Shown: positions 7,121 through 15,008, counted from the stretch's first letter. The stretch is 17,264 nucleotides of DNA from Burkholderiaceae bacterium (GCA_017999135.1 JAGOBT010000012.1:1-17264); one strand, 5' to 3'. Made by a program: numbers and translations. Notes: a model not told the origin generated them from the letters alone.

Positions 7121-7980
7121 TCCGCCTGCGCCTGCAGCTGGATCTGGACTACACCGTCGGCCCGCCGGGCAGTGACTTCGTCTTCAACATCCATGCCGCG
7201 CACACCGCCCGCCAGGTGGTGCTGCAGGAGTTGCTGACGCTGAGCCAGGACGTGCCGTGGCGGGTGGACACCGACCCTGCCACCGGCAACCGCCACTTGC
7301 GCCTGAGCGCCCAGGCCGGGCCGCTGCACGTGCGCTACGGCGCCACCGTCGACCTGCTGCACCACAAGGCCTGGCCGGCCGGCATTGCCGAGACACCGGT
7401 GGCGCAACTGCCCACGCCGGTGCTGGGCTACATCTACCCCAGCCGCTATTGCCAGAGCGACCGCCTGACCCGCCTGGCCACGCGTGAATTCGGCCAGCAG
7501 TGGCAGGGCCACAGCCGGGTGCAGGCGATCCGGGACTGGGTGCTGCAGCGCACCGCCTTCACGCCCAACACCAGCAACAGCACCACCTCGGCGATGGACA
7601 CGCTGGCCGACGGCGTCGGCGTGTGCCGCGACTTCGCCCACCTGATGATCGCGCTGTGCCGGGCGGTCAACATTCCGGCGCGCTTTGCCACCGGCATCGA
7701 CTATGGCGCCGACCCGGCCCTGGGGCCGACCGACTTCCATGCCTACGTGGAGGCCTACCTGGACGGCCGCTGGACCATCTTCGACCCGTCGGGCACCGCC
7801 ATCCCGATGGGCTTCGTGCGCTTCGGCACCGGGCGCGACGCGGCCGACGTCGCCTTTGCCACCATCTTCGGGCCGGTGCAGTCGTCGGCGCCGCGCATCA
7901 GCATCGAGGCCCTGCCCGGCGACGACGGCCGGCTGGAAATGCCCTGGCACTGCACCGAGGCGTTGTCGACCGACCCCTGA
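7117..7980 (+). CDS. Transglutaminase-like family protein (cysteine protease/transamidase fold)
   Basis: A 287-residue protein. Residues about 1-100 form a beta-rich N-terminal region (LRLQLDLDYTVGPPGSDFVFNI) common to bacterial transglutaminase-like proteins. The catalytic core follows: GVGVCRDFAHLMIALCRA with Cys170, TDFHAYVEAYL with His208, and WTIFDPSG with Asp223, the complete Cys-His-Asp triad in normal spacing. Known relatives are thiol hydrolases or transamidases, and many have unknown substrates. There is no signal peptide or membrane segment, so it is probably cytoplasmic. The ATG at 7117 is the only sensible in-frame start; the reading frame is open far upstream, but that stretch overlaps the oppositely oriented M81 gene. 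It ends 16 bp from the convergent psd stop and diverges from the M81 operon. Family is sure, function unknown. Confidence 0.88.
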   Translation: MIRLRLQLDLDYTVGPPGSDFVFNIHAAHTARQVVLQELLTLSQDVPWRVDTDPATGNRHLRLSAQAGPLHVRYGATVDLLHHKAWPAGIAETPVAQLPTPVLGYIYPSRYCQSDRLTRLATREFGQQWQGHSRVQAIRDWVLQRTAFTPNTSNSTTSAMDTLADGVGVCRDFAHLMIALCRAVNIPARFATGIDYGADPALGPTDFHAYVEAYLDGRWTIFDPSGTAIPMGFVRFGTGRDAADVAFATIFGPVQSSAPRISIEALPGDDGRLEMPWHCTEALSTDP

Positions 7981-7996
7981 CCGGGGCCAGCTGGCG

Positions 7997-8851
7997 TCAC
8001 GCCGCCATCGGCTCGCCCATGCGGATGGGGCCGCCCGGCGCCCACGCCGGGTTGAACTGGAGGCCCTGCATCTGCGCCCGGGTGAACAGCAGTACCACGG
8101 TGGACCCGAGCAGGAAGCGGCCCATCTCGGCACCACGGTCCAGCCGCACGGCCTGCGCGCCGGTGTAGTGCCAGTCGCGCACCGTGCCAGGGCGCGGCGG
8201 GTTCACCAGCCCGTGCCACACCGTGGCCATGCTGCCGACGATGGTGGCGCCCACCAGCACCAGCACGAAGGGCCGACCGGCGGCGTCGTCGAACACGCAC
8301 ACCACCCGTTCGTTGCGTGCGAACAGCCCCGGCACGCCACGGGCGGTGGTCGGGTTCACCGAGAACAGGTCGCCCGGCACATGCAACATGCGCCGCAGCG
8401 TGCCGGCACAGGGCATGTGGATGCGGTGGTAGTCGCGCGGGCTGAGGTACAGCGTGGCGAAGCTGCCGTCGGCAAACGGTGCGGCCAGCGCCGCATCACC
8501 GCCCACCAGCGTGGTGGCGCTGTACTGGTGCCCCTTGGCCTGGAACACCTGGCCCTGCTGCACCGGGCCGAACTGGCTGATGGCGCCGTCCACCGGGCAC
8601 AGCAGCGGCGCGTCGGCCAGCGGCCGTGCGCCCGGCTTCAGCGCGCGGGTGAAGAAGTCGTTGAAGCTGGCATAGGCCTCGATGCGTGGATCGGCCGCCT
8701 CGGCCATGTTCACGCCATAGCGGGCGACGAAGCGGCGGATCAACGCGGTGGTGAAGGCGCCGCCCCGGCGCCGCGCCACGGCGCCGGCCAGCTGGGTCAG
8801 CGCCTGCTTGGGCAGCAGGTATTGCGGCAGGACGGCGAGGCGGTCAGACAC
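7997..8851 (-). CDS. psd: Phosphatidylserine decarboxylase proenzyme
   Basis: A 284-residue proenzyme that converts phosphatidylserine to phosphatidylethanolamine at the inner membrane. It aligns closely with E. coli Psd in memory: LPQYLLPKQALTQLAG at the N-terminus, FNDFFTRALKPGARP, PVDGAISQ with Asp88, YLSPRDYHRIHMPC with His142 and His145, VPGDLFSVN, LFARNERVVC, LVGATIVGSM and MGRFLLGSTV. The LGST motif gives autocleavage between Gly249 and Ser250, where Ser becomes the pyruvoyl cofactor, with Asp88 and His145 as the expected partners. The start is GTG at 8851, because homologues begin '(M)SDRLAVLPQYLLPKQ'; an in-frame ATG at 8974 would run through the divergent promoter region and into the neighbouring gene. 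No SD is seen. No pssA is adjacent. Confidence 0.95.
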   Translation of the reverse strand: MSDRLAVLPQYLLPKQALTQLAGAVARRRGGAFTTALIRRFVARYGVNMAEAADPRIEAYASFNDFFTRALKPGARPLADAPLLCPVDGAISQFGPVQQGQVFQAKGHQYSATTLVGGDAALAAPFADGSFATLYLSPRDYHRIHMPCAGTLRRMLHVPGDLFSVNPTTARGVPGLFARNERVVCVFDDAAGRPFVLVLVGATIVGSMATVWHGLVNPPRPGTVRDWHYTGAQAVRLDRGAEMGRFLLGSTVVLLFTRAQMQGLQFNPAWAPGGPIRMGEPMAA

Positions 8852-8946
8852 GGGCGTTGGGGCAACGGCAGGGGGGGCCAGTGTATCGGCGGAGGTGCGC
8901 ACACCCGGACACGCGCGCCCGCCAGCGGCTGCCGACAATCCCCACC

Positions 8947-9939
8947 ATGCCCCAGCCCCAGCCCCAGCCGCCACTGCGCCGCCGCAGCCTGTCTGCCGGT
9001 CAGGCCATGCCCGGCCGCCATGCCCGGCTGATCGGGCGTGCGCTGGCCCATGTGGAGGCCCATCTCACTGCCCGGCTGGATGCCGATGTGCTGGCCGACC
9101 GCGCGGCGCTGTCGCGCCACCACTTCCACCGGGTGTTCCAGGCGCATGTGGGCTGCAGCGTCGGCGCCTATGTCACCTGGCGGCGGCTGCAGCGCGCCTG
9201 TGCCCTGCTGGCCAGCGGCCGCGAGCCGGTGCTGGAGATCGCGTTGCAGGTCGGCTATGAATCCGCCCAGGCGCTGGCCAAAGCCATGCGGCGCGAGCTG
9301 GACACCACGCCGGGCGCGGTGCGGCGCGGCGACGCCGCCGCCTGGACCAACCTGCTGCAACCCTGGCGCCCACCCGTCACCTCGTCTCCCCAGGAGCCTG
9401 CAATGCAACCCACCCGCTTCCACACCGTGCCCGCCGCCGATGACCGTACCCCACCGCTGATGGCACTGACGGCCACCGCCCGAGGCATGGTCGACCATTC
9501 GATGACACGCGCCGCCCAGCAGGCCTTCGGCGAGCTGATGACCGCCGTGGGCCAGGCCGGGCAGATGCCGGCCATCGCCAGCTGCATCGCCCTGGTGCCC
9601 GACGACCCGCAAGGCCCGGACGATGCCCATTGCCGCTACGTGGCCGGCGTGGTGTTCGGCCACGACCTGTCCACCGGCAGCGGCGCCTGCATGCGACCGG
9701 ACATCCCGCTGACCGGCAGCTTGGCCTGGTGGACCATCGCGCCGGGCCGGCATGCGGTGTTCACACACCGCGGGCCCTACGGCACGCTGCACCGCAGCTG
9801 GGATGCGATCTACCGCGACTGGCTGCCCAGTGCAGACGTGACGCTGCGCGACGCGCCACCGCTGGAGCTGGTGCTCAACGACCCGACGTGCACAGCGCCG
9901 GCCGACCTGCTGACCGAGCTGTGGATCCCGCTGGCCTGA
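8947..9939 (+). CDS. AraC family transcriptional regulator with C-terminal GyrI-like effector-binding domain
   Basis: A 330-residue regulator of the Rob/SoxS-plus-ligand-domain type. An N-terminal AraC DNA-binding domain (about 25-125) has two helix-turn-helix units: LADRAALSRHHFHRVFQAHVG (49-69) and EIALQVGYESAQALAKAMRR (97-116), followed by TPGAVRR. A Pro-rich linker (about 139-155) leads to a GyrI-like domain (about 156-330) with GRHAVFTHRGPYGTLHRSWDAIYRDWL and a C-terminal ELWIPLA. Such proteins sense small, often hydrophobic or cationic molecules. The ATG at 8947 gives an N-terminus rich in Pro and Gln; ATG 9007 (MPGRHARLIG) is an alternative. The gene diverges from psd over 95 bp and ends back-to-back with the SDR gene. 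An internal SD and ATG sit at the linker. Target genes are unknown; psd, the SDR or the EamA exporter are possible. Confidence 0.9.
   Translation: MPQPQPQPPLRRRSLSAGQAMPGRHARLIGRALAHVEAHLTARLDADVLADRAALSRHHFHRVFQAHVGCSVGAYVTWRRLQRACALLASGREPVLEIALQVGYESAQALAKAMRRELDTTPGAVRRGDAAAWTNLLQPWRPPVTSSPQEPAMQPTRFHTVPAADDRTPPLMALTATARGMVDHSMTRAAQQAFGELMTAVGQAGQMPAIASCIALVPDDPQGPDDAHCRYVAGVVFGHDLSTGSGACMRPDIPLTGSLAWWTIAPGRHAVFTHRGPYGTLHRSWDAIYRDWLPSADVTLRDAPPLELVLNDPTCTAPADLLTELWIPLA
9391..9405 (+). promoter_or_regulatory. Internal ribosome binding site and ATG at the AraC/GyrI domain boundary
   Basis: CAGGAG (9391-9396) is followed, after 6 nt, by an in-frame ATG at 9403 (Met153). This is a better initiation signal than that of the annotated start, which has no visible SD. 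It lies exactly in the linker, so initiation here would give a free 178-residue GyrI-like protein ending at 9939. Confidence 0.4.
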
Positions 9940-10728
9940 TCAGTAGGTGCCCGGGTAGGCGCCACCGTCGATCAGCAGGTTCTGGCCGGTGATGTAGCCC
10001 GCCTGCAGGCTGCACAGGAAGGCGCACAGCTCGCCGAATTCGGCCGCCGTGCCGAAGCGCTGTGCCGGCACCAGCACGCGGCGGCGGTCGGCCAGTTCCT
10101 CAGGCGACAGCCCGGCCTTGGCCGCGTTGGCCTTGAAGCCCTGCTTGAGCCGGTCGGTGTCGAACGAGCCGGGCAGGATGCTGTTGATCGTCACCCCGCG
10201 CCCGGCCAGCTGCGGCTGGCGCGCCACGCCGGCGACGAAGCCGGTCAACCCGCTGCGGGCGCCGTTGCTCAGGCCCAGGAAGTCGATCGGCGCCTTGACC
10301 GACGACGAGGTGATGTTGATCACCCGGCCATAGCCGCGCGCGGCCATCGCATCGACCGTGGCCTTGATCAGCTCGATCGGCGTGAACATGTTGCCCTCCA
10401 CCGCTGCCAGCCAGGCGGCGCGGTCCCACTGGCGGAAATCACCCGGCGGCGGCCCGCCCGCGTTGTTGACCAGGATGTCGACCTGCGGGCACGCGGCCAG
10501 CGCGGCGGCACGGCCGGCCTCGGTGGTGATGTCGCCCACCACGGTGCGCACCTGCACGCCCGGGGCCATGCGGCGGATGTCGGCGGCCGTGGCCTCCAGG
10601 GCGTCGGCACCCCGCGCGGTGATGACGACGTTGACGCCTTCGCGCGCCAGCGATTCGGCGCAGCCGCGCCCCAGCCCCTTGCTGGCGGCGCACACCAGCG
10701 CCCACTTGCCTGCGATGCCCAGATCCAT
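9940..10728 (-). CDS. SDR family oxidoreductase, atypical (catalytic Tyr and Lys replaced)
   Basis: A 262-residue Rossmann-fold protein resembling 3-ketoacyl-ACP reductases. The nucleotide-binding loop is AASKGLGRG (14-22), followed by GDIT (65-68), LVNNAGGPPPGDF (86-98), the Ser of INITSSS (about 141-143), and PGSFDT (186-191). Where classical members have Y-x3-K, this protein has S154-x3-R158 (LSNGARSGLTGF). A subfamily with this 'LSN..R' replacement is known among BKR-like SDRs in proteobacteria, so it is not a sequencing error, but ordinary SDR proton-transfer chemistry is not expected. The start is well supported: AGGAG at 10740-10736, 7 nt before ATG 10728. It lies 44 nt downstream of the EamA exporter on the same strand and probably shares its transcript. 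The substrate is unknown. Confidence 0.9.
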   Translation of the reverse strand: MDLGIAGKWALVCAASKGLGRGCAESLAREGVNVVITARGADALEATAADIRRMAPGVQVRTVVGDITTEAGRAAALAACPQVDILVNNAGGPPPGDFRQWDRAAWLAAVEGNMFTPIELIKATVDAMAARGYGRVINITSSSVKAPIDFLGLSNGARSGLTGFVAGVARQPQLAGRGVTINSILPGSFDTDRLKQGFKANAAKAGLSPEELADRRRVLVPAQRFGTAAEFGELCAFLCSLQAGYITGQNLLIDGGAYPGTY

Positions 10729-10750
10729 GTGTGTTCTCCTCGTTGGTGGG

Positions 10751-10763
10751 TTCGATCGTCGAA
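10751..10763. repeat. Short inverted repeat between the EamA and SDR genes
   Basis: TTCGA-TCG-TCGAA, a 5-bp inverted repeat with a 3-nt centre, lies in the 44-nt gap, 11 nt upstream of the SDR Shine-Dalgarno. It could be a small operator or chance. No promoter is clear in the gap. Confidence 0.2.
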
Positions 10764-10772
10764 AGCTGCACC

Positions 10773-11717
10773 TTACCGTGCGCGGGCCAGCAGGGCCACG
10801 CCACCCAGCACGCAGACGGTGCCGGCGGCCACCCAGGCGGTGAACGGCTCGCCCAGGATCAGCACGCCCAGCGCGATGGTGGTCACCGGCCCCACCATGC
10901 CGTACTGCGCCGCCTTGGCCGAGCCGATGCGCTCGATGGCCATCATCACCATCAGCACCGGCAGCACGGTGCACAGCGTGCCGTTGAGCAGGCTCAGCCA
11001 GAGCACCGGCGCCGGGATGTCGGCCACACCGGCCAGCGGCCGCAGCAGCGCGAACTGCGCCAGGCACAGCACGCAGGCCACGGCGCTGGCCCAGCCGGTG
11101 AGCCGCAGCGCGCCGATGCGCTGCACCACCTCGCCGCTGTAGAGCAGGTAGCCGGCATCGCTGAGCGTGCTGCCCACCACCAGCGCGGCGCCCAGGGCCA
11201 CGCGCGGGCCGTCCAGCGTCAGTTCATGGCCGAACACCAGCACCAGGCCGAAGTAGGCCAGCGCCATCGCCAGCCACTGGCGTGCGCTGGCCCGCCGGCC
11301 ATACAGCGCCCAGGACAGCAGCAGCACCACCGACGGCGTCAGGTACAGGATCAGCCGCTCCAGGCTGGCGGTGATGTGCTGCAGGCCCAGGAAGTCGAGA
11401 AAGCTCGACAGGTAGTAGCCGCTGAAGCCCAGCGCCGCGGCGATCCAGCGGTCGCGCCAGGGCAGTGGCGCCCGGCCCCGCCCAGCCCACCAGCACATCA
11501 GCAGGAAGAACGGCAGCGCCACCGCCATGCGCAGCATGATCAGCGTGACGGCGTCCACCTCGTGCCGGTAGGCCAGCTTGACGATGATGGCCTTGCCGGA
11601 AAACGCCACCGCGCCCGCCATGGCCAGCGCCGGACCGACCCAGCGGCGCAGGGCGGCCGGCGCTTGGCCGGTCGGCGGCAGCGAGACCGGCAGGGGCGTT
11701 GCAGACATTGGCGGCAT
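10773..11717 (-). CDS. EamA/DMT family transporter
   Basis: A 314-residue protein of the drug/metabolite transporter superfamily with about ten membrane helices arranged as two EamA repeats. The first repeat starts GPALAMAGAVAFSGKAIIVKLAY and includes LIMLRMAVALPFFLLMCWW and LERLILYLTPSVVLLLSW; the second begins near ALGAALVVGSTLSDAGYLLYSG and ends GVLILGEPFTAWVAAGTVCVLGGVALLA. EamA members export amino acids, metabolites or drugs; this one's substrate is not predictable. Two starts are possible, ATG 11717 and ATG 11708, nine bases apart and both without a good SD; I give the longer. The gene diverges from the hybrid kinase over 70 bp and is followed by the SDR gene. Confidence 0.88.
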   Translation of the reverse strand: MPPMSATPLPVSLPPTGQAPAALRRWVGPALAMAGAVAFSGKAIIVKLAYRHEVDAVTLIMLRMAVALPFFLLMCWWAGRGRAPLPWRDRWIAAALGFSGYYLSSFLDFLGLQHITASLERLILYLTPSVVLLLSWALYGRRASARQWLAMALAYFGLVLVFGHELTLDGPRVALGAALVVGSTLSDAGYLLYSGEVVQRIGALRLTGWASAVACVLCLAQFALLRPLAGVADIPAPVLWLSLLNGTLCTVLPVLMVMMAIERIGSAKAAQYGMVGPVTTIALGVLILGEPFTAWVAAGTVCVLGGVALLARAR

Positions 11718-11760
11718 TGTAGGAAGCACGCACCGGTGGCCGCGGTGGCCTGCGACATAC

Positions 11761-11774
11761 TCGCCTGCAGGCGA
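11761..11774. repeat. 14-bp perfect palindrome in the EamA / hybrid-kinase divergent gap
   Basis: TCGCCTGCAGGCGA is perfectly self-complementary, 13 bp before the hybrid-kinase ATG and 43 bp from the exporter start. A -10-like CATACT overlaps its left edge (11756-11761). Its place fits an operator repressing the kinase gene or both divergent genes. It could also form a hairpin that masks kinase translation. Confidence 0.4.
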
Positions 11775-11787
11775 ACCCGGCAGAACA

Positions 11788-14700
11788 ATGAACCCGAACC
11801 CCGATCCGGACACCTCCGCAACCCTGCAGCCCGGCACCAGCCGCGGCCTGACGCGTGCGCTGGCACTGGCGTTGCTGTGCGCCGTGCTACAGGCCCTGCT
11901 GCCGGTCTACACCCTGGGCACGGCCAGCCTGTCGCCGCTGTCGGTGGTGCTGGGCGTGGTGGTGGCCGCAGCCATGGCCCGCGGCCGCTGGACCGTGCCG
12001 GCAGCGCTGCTGGGCGTGCTGGCGGCCGACATCGCCTGGCGTGGCCTGGCCTGGCCGCCGGCGCTGGCCGGGGCAGCCGTGCTGGGCCTGCAGGCCATGC
12101 TGACCGGCTGGCTGATGCGCCACGCCTCCGATGCCGAGTTGATGCAGCTGGACACCTGGCCACGGCTCAAGCGCTTCGTGCTGGTGGCTGCCCCGGCCGC
12201 TGCGCTGGTCGGGGTGGCCGGCGGCATGCTGCTGCAGGCCGGCCTGGACGCGGCGGCTGCCCAGCCCTTGACCCGCCCCCAGCTGGCGGGCGCGGTCGGC
12301 CGCTTCATCGCCGATGCCGCCGGCATCATCGTCACCGCGCCCGTGCTGCTGTGCTGGCTGGGCCGGCCGCTGCAGGCCTGGCGGCCGCGCCGCCGCCTGG
12401 TGGCACTGCCGCTGCTGATGCTGGTGGCCGGGCTGCTGCCAGGCTTCCATGAACTGGCCCGCCGCGATGAAGGCCGCCTGCAGGCCGCCTTCGACCGCGA
12501 GGCCAACCTGCGCCGGGTGCGGGTGCAGCAGCTGCTGGCCGCCCCGCTGGACGCCGTGCTCACCCTGCGCGGCGTGGCCCAGGCCGGGCGTCCCGAGCAG
12601 GACAACCCGTTGTTCGACCAGCTCTCGGCCAGCTGGATGGACCGCATTCCCGGCCTGCTGAGCACCGGCTGGCTCGACCTGCCCGCCCCGGGCGACAACA
12701 GCCTGCTGCTGCGGCATGCACGCCTGCAGAAGGGCGAAGCCGCCGCCCTGCCCGGCGCGCGCCTGTCGGCCGACGGGCGCCTGCAGCTGGATGCCCCGCT
12801 GACACAGGCCGCGACGCGGGCTGTTGAACAGCCCGGCCAGGCCATCGTGCTGCCGCTGGCGGCGCTGGCCGGCGGCGCTGGCGCCACACAGCTGCTGGTG
12901 CTGCAGGCCGCGCCGGCGCCGTCCAGCGGCGGTGCAGCGGCGCTGGTGTTCGCCCGCGTCGATGGCCATGCCCTGCTGGACCCGGCCTTGCCCGACGACG
13001 ACGATCCCAACCTGCGGGTGTGCCTGACGGCGCCGGCCACCGCCACAGGCACCGCCACCGACACACAGGCGGCCCGCCGCCTGGCCGGGCCACCCGGCTG
13101 CGAGACCGACGTGGCCGCCCGTGCGCTGCGCGCAGTGCCGCAAGCCCTGACCCTGGGCGGGCAGCGGCTGGACCTGCTGGTCACCGAGCCAGTGACCGCC
13201 GAGAACCGCCTCTTCACGGCGGTGTGGCTGCTGGCGCTGCCGGCTGTCACCGGCACCGCGTTGCTGGCCGCCTTGCTGCTGGCGCTGACCGGCCGGATCC
13301 GCCGCATCGAAGACCGTGTGCGTGAGCGCACCGTTGCCCTGCAAACCGAGGTGGACGAACGCCGCCAGACCGAAGCCCGCCTGGCGGTGAGCGAGCAGCG
13401 CTTCCGCGCCATCTTCGACAGCGTGAACATCGGCGTCACTGTGGTCGACTCGGCGGGCCGCATCGTCGAGGTGAACCCGGCCTTCTGCCAGATGATGGCC
13501 TGCGACGCCGCCGACCTGCTGCACAAGCCGCTGGCCGACTTCCGCCTTCCCGACGTGACCGAGGACGACGGCACCGCAGCGGCCATGGGCGGCGGCGAGG
13601 CCCGGCGCCAGCGCTACCTGACGCCCGACGGCCGCATGCTGCAGGTGGCCGCCAGCCTGCGCACCCTGCACGACGCCCACGGCACGCCGGTGGCCACCGT
13701 GGGGGCGCTGCAGGACCTGACCCAGGTGCTGCGCCTGCGCGAGGCCGAGCGCGAGCGTGAGCAGGCCGAGGTGGCCAGCCGCACCAAGAGCGACTTTCTG
13801 GCACGGCTCAGCCACGAACTGCGGGCCCCGTTGAACGCCATCCTGGGCTTCGCCCAGATGCTGGGCAGCGACGACGTGGCCGGCGGGCTGGAGCCCGGCC
13901 ATCCACAGCACCGCCACGGCTTGGCGCAGATCCGCCAGGCCGGCTGGCACCTGTTGGACATGATCAACGACGTGCTCGACCTGTCGCGCATGGAGGCCGG
14001 CAGCCTGCGGCTGACGCTGGAGCCGGTGTCCCTGCCCGATCTGGCGCAGGAGGCGCTGGCCATGGTGGAGCCCGCCGCGCAGCAGGCGCAGGTCGAACTG
14101 CAGCTGTCGCTGAGCCCGCAGGCCGAATGGGTGCAGGCCGACCCGCTGCGCCTGCGCCAGGTGCTGATCAACCTGCTGGGCAATGCGGTGAAGTACAACC
14201 GCCGTGGCGGCCGCGTGGTGCTGCGCGCCCGCCCGGCTGCCATCGGCGAGGTCTGCATCGAGGTGGAAGACAGCGGCATCGGCATGAGCGAGGCCCAGTT
14301 GGGCGAGCTGTTCACGCCATTCCACCGTCTGGGGCGTGAGCAGCACGGCGCGCCGGGCCAGCCGGGCACCCAGGGCACCGGCATCGGCCTGGTGATCTGC
14401 CGCAAGCTGGCCGACCTGATGGGCGGCACACTCGAGGTCAGCAGCCAGGAGGGCCAGGGCTCGGTCTTCAGCCTCACGCTGCCGCGCCCGGTCGGCGAGC
14501 CGCAGCGCACCGTGGTGACGAGTGCGTTGCCGCTGATGCCGCAGGTGAGCATCGGCACCGTGCTCTACATCGAGGACAACCCGGCCGACGTCGAGGCCAT
14601 GCGCACCCTGCTGGCCCAGCGCCCCGGGGTGCAACTCGTGTGCGCAGGCACCGGCGCCGAAGGCCTGGCGCTGGCGGCCGAGGCCGACCTGGTGCTGCTC

Positions 14701-14913
14701 GACCTGGATCTGCCCGACCAGCCCGGCATTGCCGTGCTGCAGGCCCTGCAGGCGGATTCACGGCTGCGCACGCTGCCGGTGATCGTGGTCTCGGCCGAGA
14801 GCCGGCCGCAGCGCATCGACGAATGCTTCGACGCCGGTGCGGCACAGTTCCTCACCAAGCCGCTGGACGGCGCGCAGTTGCTGCGCACGATCGATCAGGC
14901 CTTGAACGACTGA
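11788..14913 (+). CDS. Membrane hybrid histidine kinase (MASE1-like, CHASE-like, PAS, HisKA, HATPase_c, REC)
   Basis: A 1041-residue sensor. Residues about 18-220 hold a multi-helix MASE1-like membrane domain (Ala/Leu-rich helices, 'FIADAAGIIVTAPVLL'). Residues about 221-473 look like a periplasmic CHASE-type domain (FDREANLRRVRVQQLLAAPLDAV and IPGLLSTGW). A last membrane helix (about 475-502) and a coiled coil follow, then a PAS domain (about 533-650), HisKA with phospho-acceptor His676 (SHELRAPLN), and HATPase with N box Asn795, D828 of EDSGIGM and G863 of GTGIGL. The C-terminal receiver has acidic E929/D930, phospho-acceptor Asp972 (LLDLDLPD) and Lys1024 (TKP). All catalytic residues are present. 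There is no DNA-binding or cyclic-di-GMP output domain, and no Hpt or partner regulator is nearby. The ATG at 11788 is chosen because the open frame upstream overlaps the exporter. The ligand is unknown. Confidence 0.92.
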   Translation: MNPNPDPDTSATLQPGTSRGLTRALALALLCAVLQALLPVYTLGTASLSPLSVVLGVVVAAAMARGRWTVPAALLGVLAADIAWRGLAWPPALAGAAVLGLQAMLTGWLMRHASDAELMQLDTWPRLKRFVLVAAPAAALVGVAGGMLLQAGLDAAAAQPLTRPQLAGAVGRFIADAAGIIVTAPVLLCWLGRPLQAWRPRRRLVALPLLMLVAGLLPGFHELARRDEGRLQAAFDREANLRRVRVQQLLAAPLDAVLTLRGVAQAGRPEQDNPLFDQLSASWMDRIPGLLSTGWLDLPAPGDNSLLLRHARLQKGEAAALPGARLSADGRLQLDAPLTQAATRAVEQPGQAIVLPLAALAGGAGATQLLVLQAAPAPSSGGAAALVFARVDGHALLDPALPDDDDPNLRVCLTAPATATGTATDTQAARRLAGPPGCETDVAARALRAVPQALTLGGQRLDLLVTEPVTAENRLFTAVWLLALPAVTGTALLAALLLALTGRIRRIEDRVRERTVALQTEVDERRQTEARLAVSEQRFRAIFDSVNIGVTVVDSAGRIVEVNPAFCQMMACDAADLLHKPLADFRLPDVTEDDGTAAAMGGGEARRQRYLTPDGRMLQVAASLRTLHDAHGTPVATVGALQDLTQVLRLREAEREREQAEVASRTKSDFLARLSHELRAPLNAILGFAQMLGSDDVAGGLEPGHPQHRHGLAQIRQAGWHLLDMINDVLDLSRMEAGSLRLTLEPVSLPDLAQEALAMVEPAAQQAQVELQLSLSPQAEWVQADPLRLRQVLINLLGNAVKYNRRGGRVVLRARPAAIGEVCIEVEDSGIGMSEAQLGELFTPFHRLGREQHGAPGQPGTQGTGIGLVICRKLADLMGGTLEVSSQEGQGSVFSLTLPRPVGEPQRTVVTSALPLMPQVSIGTVLYIEDNPADVEAMRTLLAQRPGVQLVCAGTGAEGLALAAEADLVLLDLDLPDQPGIAVLQALQADSRLRTLPVIVVSAESRPQRIDECFDAGAAQFLTKPLDGAQLLRTIDQALND

Positions 14914-14960
14914 CGGCGACCGGGCGTTGCCGCGCACGGCCCGCCCCACCCCGGACGTGA

Positions 14961-14984
14961 AAGCGGCCCCAACCGGGGCCGCTT
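14961..14984. terminator. Bidirectional terminator-like hairpin between hybrid kinase and tctA
   Basis: AAGCGGCCCC (14961-14970) and GGGGCCGCTT (14975-14984) form a perfect 10-bp stem with a 4-nt loop, 47 nt after the kinase stop and 24 nt after the tctA stop on the other strand. The AA/TT ends of the arms give short U-ending stems in both directions. Its position between convergent genes fits shared termination. Confidence 0.75.
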
Positions 14985-15008
14985 GTCATCGGAGCGACGG
15001 CTGCCGCG

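Noticed and set aside
7974..7986. CCCC/GGGG mini-hairpin at the end of the transglutaminase gene as a terminator
   Set aside because: A 4-bp stem without a T-run is expected by chance at this GC content.
8934..8939. GACAAT as a -10 box giving a leaderless AraC-GyrI mRNA starting at about 8947
   Set aside because: Spacing is suggestive and the gene has no SD, but no -35 is present and the hexamer match alone is too weak to list as a feature.
8852..8974. A longer psd starting at ATG 8974
   Set aside because: The added residues are Gly/Ala-rich and cross the divergent promoter region into the AraC gene. Known Psd proteins start at the position of the GTG.
13036..13066. Ala/Thr-rich low-complexity repeat (gccacc-type units) in the hybrid kinase
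   Set aside because: It is in frame, short and within the variable periplasmic domain. It looks like a flexible loop rather than a functional repeat.
11887..14634. A 915-codon minus-strand open frame opposite the hybrid kinase
   Set aside because: It is rich in Gln/His/Ala and lacks motifs, while the plus strand has every histidine-kinase and receiver motif in frame. It is a shadow.
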